From Nitrosomonas sp. (lineage in GTDB: Bacteria; Pseudomonadota; Gammaproteobacteria; Burkholderiales; Nitrosomonadaceae), in NCBI GenBank assembly GCA_020890945.1, contig JAJHPK010000015.1, positions 1 to 64,000 on the forward strand: a stretch of DNA of 64,000 bases, given 5' to 3'. How positions within the stretch are numbered: position 1 is the first letter of the stretch; each line of letters starts with the position of its first letter. The translations under genes and the position numbers were made by a program. The notes under the pieces were generated by a model, which worked only from the letters and a program-made list of their open reading frames with translations, was not told where the DNA came from and searched no databases. Shown one piece after another: positions 58,814 to 64,000 of the stretch.

Positions 58814-60256
58814 CTAATCTTCATTTTTTGTTTCATCCTTAACAGCGTATTTTTTATCATTAAAATACTTAACTGTCTTTTTCCAGGCATTTTGTGCAAC
58901 TACGCGACCAAAAGATCTCGCATTCAAATCACCGTCGATGAAATGTATTCCACCATAACGTCTTGATATGCCTGCTTCATCGGCTGCATCGGAGAAAGTT
59001 GCCCAATACAAAGTTAAATCCTTTGCTGGAACTTCTCCCGGTTCAACCCGAGAGGATCCTGCATGAATCACGACTTTGTGACCGAAATGATCGCTTTGAG
59101 TAATCAATTTGAGCGTTTCTGCGCCAGCGGCACTAAAGATACTGTGACCGGAAAAATATTCAGGAAATGGCGGAGTAACGACGCTTTCAGCTTGATACGG
59201 CTTCCAATTGGCGCCATCGATGAGTCCTTGCCAAGAAGGAATCTGTTGTCCAGCAAATAAAAAGTGAATAGCAGTGACTGGTCTCACATAATCAAAATAC
59301 CGTTTTGCATCCCAAGAAACGATGCTCGCATCAAAAATCGCATTGGTCAGCGCAAAAAACATTTTCACATCTTGATCGATGTTATGCGAATCGCGCTCTG
59401 ATACATGGGTTGCAAAAAGAGTCCAATGTCCTGGCGGTAACTCAGACGAAGGGCCATCCGCCCAGTATTCAGCAATTACTTTTTTCTCGTCGGTTAGATT
59501 GGCTGCGTAATCAACAACTTGCTGTGCTTGAATACGATATCGTTCAGCATCGGTAGTGTAATTTGCAGGAGGTGGAATTTTCTTACGATATTGTGAGCCA
59601 GATTTCAGTGCGTAAGGTTTAACTTTTCCCCAGTGCGGCGCGATAAAAGATTGAATGTTAGCGCCAATCTGCAAAGGTTGCCAACGATTAGGATCAACAA
59701 TAGCTGTCGGCGTGTTGACAGGAACATATCCCGTGTAATCGCTATAAGGCGCGCCTCCATTCAACTCACCTTTTTGATTGGAGCCGTCTTGATGACGAAA
59801 CTCCAACACGGCTGCCGCTGCAACATTACCAATACCTGTCGGCGTATTCAGATCAGTTGAATTATCGTTTGGGTTATATCCCAACGTATTCATCAAAGAA
59901 TCAAAACTTGATGTTTGCGAAGGAAAAAGATCTGATAAACATCGATGAGCAGCATAGCTAACCGCTTTTGATTTATTAGCCATGGTATGCTCATTTTCGG
60001 GGCGTCGTAGATGATTGTCCAGTTGCGTGCCTTTTGCATTTTTGTCATAGGCCGTCCAAGCATCAAACATACAAGTATGTGTAATCGCTAATGCCCTCGC
60101 CACAATTGGAGGACCTGGATGTGTGACACGTATCGCTTCCAAAGCCGCATCGTTCCATTTTGTAATAATTGTTTCAGCCTTACTCGCTTGCGCAAATAAA
60201 GTAAAAAAAATCATCAAAAACAACGTAAACAAATAATTGCCATCTTTAATTCTCAT
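58814..60256 (-). CDS. Secreted vanadium-dependent haloperoxidase/PAP2-like enzyme
   Basis: The 480-residue protein has a signal peptide (to about residue 27, ending SKA). Its helical haloperoxidase fold has the vanadate-site pattern: Lys and Arg in WDAKRYFDYVRPVTAI, then PPFPEYFSGHSIFSAAGAETL (Ser, Gly and the His of SGH) and RRYGGIHFIDGD near the C-terminus (Arg and His). Vanadium haloperoxidases oxidise halide with hydrogen peroxide; acid phosphatases share the same site, so phosphatase activity is possible. The promoter has a CRP-type box at -41.5 (60391-60406). Confidence 0.88.
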   Translation of the reverse strand: MRIKDGNYLFTLFLMIFFTLFAQASKAETIITKWNDAALEAIRVTHPGPPIVARALAITHTCMFDAWTAYDKNAKGTQLDNHLRRPENEHTMANKSKAVSYAAHRCLSDLFPSQTSSFDSLMNTLGYNPNDNSTDLNTPTGIGNVAAAAVLEFRHQDGSNQKGELNGGAPYSDYTGYVPVNTPTAIVDPNRWQPLQIGANIQSFIAPHWGKVKPYALKSGSQYRKKIPPPANYTTDAERYRIQAQQVVDYAANLTDEKKVIAEYWADGPSSELPPGHWTLFATHVSERDSHNIDQDVKMFFALTNAIFDASIVSWDAKRYFDYVRPVTAIHFLFAGQQIPSWQGLIDGANWKPYQAESVVTPPFPEYFSGHSIFSAAGAETLKLITQSDHFGHKVVIHAGSSRVEPGEVPAKDLTLYWATFSDAADEAGISRRYGGIHFIDGDLNARSFGRVVAQNAWKKTVKYFNDKKYAVKDETKNED

Positions 60257-60855
60257 TGAATATCCCTCCGCTATAATTTGTGAATTAAATAACTTAACTG
60301 CCCCAAAGAATGTCCTTTTTAAGGAACTAGGTTAAAACTTCAGAATGACAGTAAAGCAGAGGAATTATAGGTAGATGGTCTTTCAATTAATGTGAGATTT
60401 CTCACATACAAAACAATGGATACAGATTAACGCAAGAAAGCATCAGGTGGATTTGACTTAAAAAATGCTAATGAGTTAATTAATTTGTAGTTGCAATCAA
60501 AAATCGCTCCAAATAAAAATCAATAACTATTTTTGACGCTCTATGAAATTCGGTATTCATAGCAGTCTGCGCCACAACCCTTAACAATTCATCGTTATTA
60601 ATATCGCGACAACTATTTTTTAGAAACCCTCACACAACATTAAAAAGGAAATCACAAGTTGATCAATCCACTTCAAAAAATTCCCTTTATGGATTCGACG
60701 TGTTACATCGTATTCCGAAAACTCATGCTGACTAATTCGATGCTATTGGTATTAAGAATAATTTAGTACTCCGCTGGTTAACCAATAACCGTGTAGTTTT
60801 CATCCAATTCCGCAAAAGTATCCATAAACCAACGATCTAATTCTGCCGGAAAACC
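60257..60855. other. Gene-poor region with CRP box and a short in-frame fragment
   Basis: This 599-bp gap contains the class II CRP-type promoter of the haloperoxidase gene (60357-60406) and about 370 bp of AT-rich DNA without an ORF. Next to the methyltransferase stop is a 25-codon run of protein-like sequence in the same frame (60855-60781). No RNA gene was recognised. Confidence 0.6.
60364..60406 (-). promoter_or_regulatory. Class II CRP-type promoter of the haloperoxidase gene
   Basis: Bases 60391-60406 read TGTGAG-ATTT-CTCACA, a perfect TGTGA-N6-TCACA. A perfect TATAAT (60369-60364 on the minus strand) lies 21 bp away, so the palindrome centre is at -41.5 from a predicted G start at 60357, about 100 nt before the ATG. 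No -35 is needed at such promoters. FNR-like regulators use other half sites. Confidence 0.7.
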
Positions 60856-61317
60856 TCATAGCCACCGTCTCACGCTGTTACGGTATTGTATATAAGATTG
60901 TCCAAATTTTTCTGTGAGTGCGCGTTCCTCTGGAATGATCTGAAACCGCGTGATGTAGGCAATGAAGGCGATCACTGCCAGAATCGAAAGAGGATTGCCA
61001 AGATAAATACAAAAACCGAATAATATTAAAGCAAGGCCAAGATACATGGGGTTACGTGTCAATCGATAAATACCCCCCTGCACCACGGTATTGGCTTTCT
61101 CTGGGGACAGAGGATTAAAGGTGGTATCCGCCCGTCTAAAGGCTAGAAGACTCACCATATCCAATGTCAAACCGAGCAAACCGATTGCAATTGCAACAAC
61201 CATGCGGGGTTCCCATAGCAGGGTCAGCTCCGGTGTGAGCTGCGATATCTGCCAAGCGAGCGCTGCGCATATCGCAGCAATGATTGGAGGCGGAATTTTA
61301 TTATCGATGAAGGCCAT
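60856..61317 (-). CDS. Isoprenylcysteine carboxyl methyltransferase family protein
   Basis: The 153-residue protein has about four membrane segments and the family C-terminal motif RLTRNPMYLGLALILFGFCIYLGNPL. IPEERALTEKFGQSYIQYRNSVRRWL follows, with the acidic pair that binds S-adenosylmethionine. Bacterial members methylate unknown membrane-linked substrates. The gene stands alone. In the same frame, after the TGA stop, 25 more codons read GFPAELDRWF... to a TAA, which looks like remains of another protein. Confidence 0.85.
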   Translation of the reverse strand: MAFIDNKIPPPIIAAICAALAWQISQLTPELTLLWEPRMVVAIAIGLLGLTLDMVSLLAFRRADTTFNPLSPEKANTVVQGGIYRLTRNPMYLGLALILFGFCIYLGNPLSILAVIAFIAYITRFQIIPEERALTEKFGQSYIQYRNSVRRWL

Positions 61318-61408
61318 ATCATTCAGATGAATCGCTATTGATTATAAAAACGTGCCGCTGTCTTTTAAAGACAGAAGCTTACTCTTAAAAATCCAGTTAA
61401 AGTTCTTT

Positions 61409-62887
61409 TTAAAGTTTTAACCGCGCGGCAATTTCTTTGAAACTGTTTAAACCGGATTCTAAATTATCGATGATCTCTAAAACCAATTCATCCGGTTCCG
61501 GCAAATTATCCAGATCGGACAAACTCTTATCCTTGATCCAAAAAATATCCAGACTGATTTTATCGCGCATCATAATTTGATCGAAGCCGTATCTGCGCCA
61601 ACGGCCTTCCGGGTTTTGCTCGCTCCAAGTTTCCCGCCGCTGGTGACGGTTTTGCGGGTGGTAGCAAGCGATGAAATCCTGCAAATCCTCAAATTGCAAT
61701 GCTTTCTTTTTCAGCGTGTGGTGGATATTCGTACGGTAATCGTAATACCAAACTTCCTGGGTCCATGCTTCCTTGCTCGCTTCACGGTTATCGAAAAACA
61801 ACACGTTCGCTTTTACGCCATTGGCGTAGAAAATACCGGTGGGCAACCGCAAAATAGTGTGCAAATCCGTGGTTTCGAGTAATTTCCGCCGCACTGTTTC
61901 ACCCGCAACGCCCTCGAACAGTACATTATCTGGCACCACGACCGCAGCCCGTCCAGTCGTTTTCAGCATGGTACGGATATGCTGCACGAAATTGAGTTGC
62001 TTGTTCGACGTCGTAGCCCAGAAATCCTGCCGATTGTAGGTCAGCTCGTCTTTTTCCTGCTCGCCTTCCTCGTTGGTGAAACTCATCGCGCTCTTCTTGC
62101 CAAACGGTGGATTCGCCAACACATAATCGAAGCGTTTGCCGGAATCCGCTACCAGTGCATCGTTCGGGGAAATCATGCTGTCGCCGTCGATCTCGCCGAT
62201 GTTATGCAAAAACATGTTCATCAACGCCAAGCGCCGCGTATTGGCGACAATCTCATTACCGTAAAACGTGTCGTGTTTCAGAAACGCTTTCTGCGTTTTA
62301 TCCAGCGCATGTTCGGCCACCAGAAAATCATACGCCGCCAAAAAGAAACCGCCCGTGCCGCACGCCGGATCGGCAATACTCTTGCCCGGCTCTGGTCGCA
62401 TACACGCCACCATCGCTTTAATCAAAGCGCGTGGCGTAAAATATTGTCCTGCCCCGGATTTAGTATCTTCCGCATTGCGTTCCAACAATCCCTCGTAAAT
62501 ATCGCCTTTCACATCCGCGCCCATCGTCACCCACTGGGTTTCGTTGACCATATCGATCAAGCGGTACAACTTGGCCGGATCCTGAATCTTGTTCTGCGCC
62601 TTGGTGAAAATCTGCCCCAGCATCCCCGGCAGTTTACCCAACTCCTGCAATAGCGCCACATAATGCACCTCCAACTCCGCACCACGCTTGGTTTTCAGGC
62701 TTTGCCAATTATATTCGGCGGGAATGCCGACTTGACGGTTATACGGCGGCTGGCTGTATTCATCCGCCATTTTCAAAAAGATCAGATACGTGAGCTGCTC
62801 CAAGTAGTCGCCGTACCCCACGCCATCGTCGCGCAACGTAGTACAAAAACTCCAGACCTTGGAAACGATCGATGCGGTTGCGTTCAC
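61409..62887 (-). CDS. hsdM: Type I restriction-modification methyltransferase subunit HsdM
   Basis: The 492-residue protein starts at GTG 62887 with GAGGG upstream. It has the HsdM N-terminal helices (SIVSKVWSFCTTLRDDGVGYGDYLEQLTYLIFLKMADE), the SAM motif DPACGTGGFFLAAYDF and the catalytic motif IV NPPFG (about 283-287) for adenine-N6 methylation. RLPTGIFYANGVKANVLFFD follows. With HsdS it methylates a bipartite site. The order hsdS, GIY-YIG, hsdM on the minus strand is the reverse of the common hsdM-hsdS; hsdR is not in the window. Confidence 0.95.
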   Translation of the reverse strand: MNATASIVSKVWSFCTTLRDDGVGYGDYLEQLTYLIFLKMADEYSQPPYNRQVGIPAEYNWQSLKTKRGAELEVHYVALLQELGKLPGMLGQIFTKAQNKIQDPAKLYRLIDMVNETQWVTMGADVKGDIYEGLLERNAEDTKSGAGQYFTPRALIKAMVACMRPEPGKSIADPACGTGGFFLAAYDFLVAEHALDKTQKAFLKHDTFYGNEIVANTRRLALMNMFLHNIGEIDGDSMISPNDALVADSGKRFDYVLANPPFGKKSAMSFTNEEGEQEKDELTYNRQDFWATTSNKQLNFVQHIRTMLKTTGRAAVVVPDNVLFEGVAGETVRRKLLETTDLHTILRLPTGIFYANGVKANVLFFDNREASKEAWTQEVWYYDYRTNIHHTLKKKALQFEDLQDFIACYHPQNRHQRRETWSEQNPEGRWRRYGFDQIMMRDKISLDIFWIKDKSLSDLDNLPEPDELVLEIIDNLESGLNSFKEIAARLKL

Positions 62888-62923
62888 GCCGAGACCCTCA
62901 GCAAATCAGTATTCAACGCTTCC

Positions 62924-62957
62924 GTCATTCCCGAGACGATTTGAATCGGGAATCCAG
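62924..62957. repeat. REP-like palindromic repeat, copy A
   Basis: GTCATTCCCGAGACGATT followed by TGAATCGGGAATCCAG forms an 8-bp stem (ATTCCCGA/TCGGGAAT). It recurs at 63574-63607 with two changes. It lies between hsdM and the GIY-YIG gene. Such CGGGAAT-type repeats are frequent in betaproteobacterial genomes. Confidence 0.75.
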
Positions 62958-63026
62958 TCTCTAGCTGGTTAACATTCCCGATCCCCGATAAAAACACTTG
63001 GGGATGACGAACTACGGCAATCTTAC

Positions 63027-63317
63027 TCATGCCAATTCTTTCCATAAATCTTTCCATGCCGGGTTCATCTTCTCGATCAAATTTATTTTCCATTGCCTAT
63101 TCCATTTTTTAAGTTGCTTCTCGCGTTGAATTGCTGCCCGCATTTCTTCATGTATTTCATAATAAACCAGGAAATAAACACCGTATTTCTTGGTAAACCC
63201 TTCAACCAAATCCTGTTTATGCTGCCAAACCCGCTGAATTAAGTGACTGGTTACCCCAATGTACAACGTGCCGTTGTATCCGCTCGCCAGAATATAAACC
63301 GCAGGCTGTTTTTCCAT
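63027..63317 (-). CDS. GIY-YIG domain nuclease-like protein
   Basis: The 96-residue protein has the GIY-YIG core: VYILASGYNGTLYIGVTSHLIQRVWQHK (the second motif is YIG), then YYEIHEEMRAAIQREKQLKKWNR with the conserved arginine and glutamate, and the typical end KINLIEKMNPAWKDLW. These short URI-type proteins are widespread and often sit next to repeats. Function is uncertain; DNA-end or mobile-element processing is often proposed. It is between hsdS and hsdM and may have inserted there. Confidence 0.9.
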   Translation of the reverse strand: MEKQPAVYILASGYNGTLYIGVTSHLIQRVWQHKQDLVEGFTKKYGVYFLVYYEIHEEMRAAIQREKQLKKWNRQWKINLIEKMNPAWKDLWKELA

Positions 63318-63400
63318 GATGCAACTCCAGTCAAACGCTCACATCCAAACCATCTTTCGCATTATTCACAGGCCCCCGCCGACACAGCTTTATTCATCAA

Positions 63401-63573
63401 TCATTCCTCATCACACACCGCCATTCCTTGTTACAACCATCAACCTTCGTTACACCCGTCACCCCTCATCACATCCGTTACTCCTCATCACGTCCTTCAC
63501 TTCCCGTCACATCCGTCATCCCTCGTCACTTCCGTCATTCCCTCGTCATTTCGGTCATTCCCTCGTCATTTCG
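63401..63573. repeat. Degenerate tandem array of about nine 19-20-bp units
   Basis: Units start at 63401, 63420, 63439, 63458, 63477, 63496, 63515, 63534 and 63554. The last two are identical 20-mers (GTCATTCCCTCGTCATTTCG). The earlier 19-bp units drift progressively, keeping the T/C-rich pattern GTCATyCCTCrTCAC-TCC. The array runs directly into the REP-like repeat at 63574. It occupies the gap between the GIY-YIG start and the hsdS end, and ORFs across it are artefacts of the repeat. Confidence 0.8.
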
Positions 63574-63607
63574 GTCATTCCCGAGACGATTCTAATCGGG
63601 AATCCAG
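63574..63607. repeat. REP-like palindromic repeat, copy B
   Basis: It is the same 34-bp element as 62924-62957 with TG changed to CT at the loop. It follows the tandem array without a gap, and GGAAATGACGAG at about 63663-63674 is the inverse of the array unit, so the array and repeat are bounded by inverted CGTCATTTC motifs. Confidence 0.75.
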
Positions 63608-63693
63608 ATTTTCAGAGTAATATAGATTCCCGCCCCACGCCTTCGCAAGGGCTGGCATTGTACGGAAATGACGAGATCAACCAGCAATCACCG

Positions 63694-64000
63694 TTAACTT
63701 CGCCCCCTCTTGCGGCGGACAACCACATTGCCCTGAGAGGCCAGCCGTTCCGCCTTAATACGCGCCAGCAATTCCGAAGCAGGTTCGTCGTTTGGATCTT
63801 GCGGCACCAACTGGCCGGAGAAGGCTTTTTTCAGGATGGACTGGCGCAGGGCTTCGGCTTGTTGCAAAGCGGTGGTGAGGGTTTGGTCGAGTTGGTCGGC
63901 TTCGGAAAGCTTTAATGCAAGGCCTCCAATAATTATTTCAGCTTCTAATCTTGAGCAAATCGGCACAGCTATTGAACGAATTCTATCTTGCCCAATGTTA
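63694..64000 (-). CDS. hsdS: Type I restriction-modification specificity subunit HsdS (C-terminal part)
   Basis: The frame is open to the window edge and ends at a stop at 63694-63696. Visible residues include QDRIRSIAVPICSRLEAEI, LQQAEALRQSILKKAFSGQLVPQDPNDEPASELLARIKAER, the typical final helix of HsdS. The start and both DNA-recognition domains lie beyond the window. It should give the HsdM partner its target site. The tail GNVVVRRKRGRS is basic. Confidence 0.88.
   Translation of the reverse strand, partial: NIGQDRIRSIAVPICSRLEAEIIIGGLALKLSEADQLDQTLTTALQQAEALRQSILKKAFSGQLVPQDPNDEPASELLARIKAERLASQGNVVVRRKRGRS

Noticed and set aside
62884..63093. 69-codon minus-strand ORF between hsdM and the GIY-YIG gene
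   Set aside because: Half of it is the translated REP-like repeat and it overlaps the GIY-YIG gene.
63401..63607. CRISPR array
   Set aside because: Units are contiguous without spacers and drift in sequence; no cas gene is present.
63243..63915. Two overlapping plus-strand ORFs rich in His, Pro and Ser
   Set aside because: They are translations of the tandem array and of the antisense of hsdS.

Overview
The window is chromosomal DNA of a rather AT-rich betaproteobacterium, probably near Nitrosomonadales. This is judged from gene order and protein families, not from a database search. The pointers are the ilvB-ilvH-ilvC-psd-pssA-leuA run, the hfq-hflX-hflK-hflC block followed by a DUF2065 gene, hisZ and purA (HisZ implies a short-form HisG elsewhere), the rnm-yciO-M50 protease-trpS-scpA-scpB run, and tldD-nitrilase next to glnE. 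No rRNA or tRNA gene was recognised. Most of the window is housekeeping.

Layout. 1-0.75 kb: the end of an rlpA-like gene, then an intergenic region with a perfect CRP-type palindrome and a candidate small RNA on the minus strand. 0.75-2.9 kb: ubiJ-ubiB. 2.9-3.6 kb: AT-rich DNA with a mini-element and a transposase scrap. 3.6-10.1 kb: the minor-pilin operon fimT-pilV-pilW-pilX-pilY1-pilE. 10.1-13 kb: phoU, rpiA and nnrS on the minus strand. 13.1-17.9 kb: rnm, yciO, an M50 protease, trpS, scpA and scpB. 18-20.6 kb: three genes of unknown function, one with foreign-looking codon use, and an acetyltransferase. 20.6-27.1 kb: purA, hisZ, DUF2065, hflC, hflK, hflX (frameshifted) and hfq. 27.3-32.1 kb: a dihaem peroxidase, rppH, proS, a lytic transglycosylase and a TlpA-like protein. 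32.1-38.9 kb: branched-chain amino acid and phospholipid genes, with a Leu-rich leader ORF before leuA. 39-44.6 kb: tldD, a nitrilase-family gene and glnE. 44.7-51.3 kb: a sigma-54-type pilin gene, then a minus-strand group with a GAF-containing PilB-like ATPase, a cyclic-nucleotide-phosphodiesterase-like enzyme, a universal stress protein, TerC and a patatin. 51.4-58 kb: pip, cysH, two secreted proteins, nadC and a glutamate-synthase-like membrane protein. 58.1-60.4 kb: a secreted barrel protein and a secreted vanadium-haloperoxidase-like enzyme. 60.9-64 kb: a methyltransferase and part of a type I restriction-modification locus with a GIY-YIG gene and a decaying tandem repeat.

Best lead. 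Two perfect TGTGA-N6-TCACA palindromes lie 60 kb apart. Each sits at exactly the same distance from a minus-strand -10 hexamer, which places the box centre at -41.5, as in class II CRP-activated promoters, and the DNA between box and -10 is also similar. One drives the haloperoxidase gene. The other points into a gene-free stretch that ends about 205 nt later in an 11-bp hairpin with an eight-U tail, the layout of a CRP-regulated small RNA. A phosphodiesterase-like gene and hfq are also in the window, but any link between them is inference.
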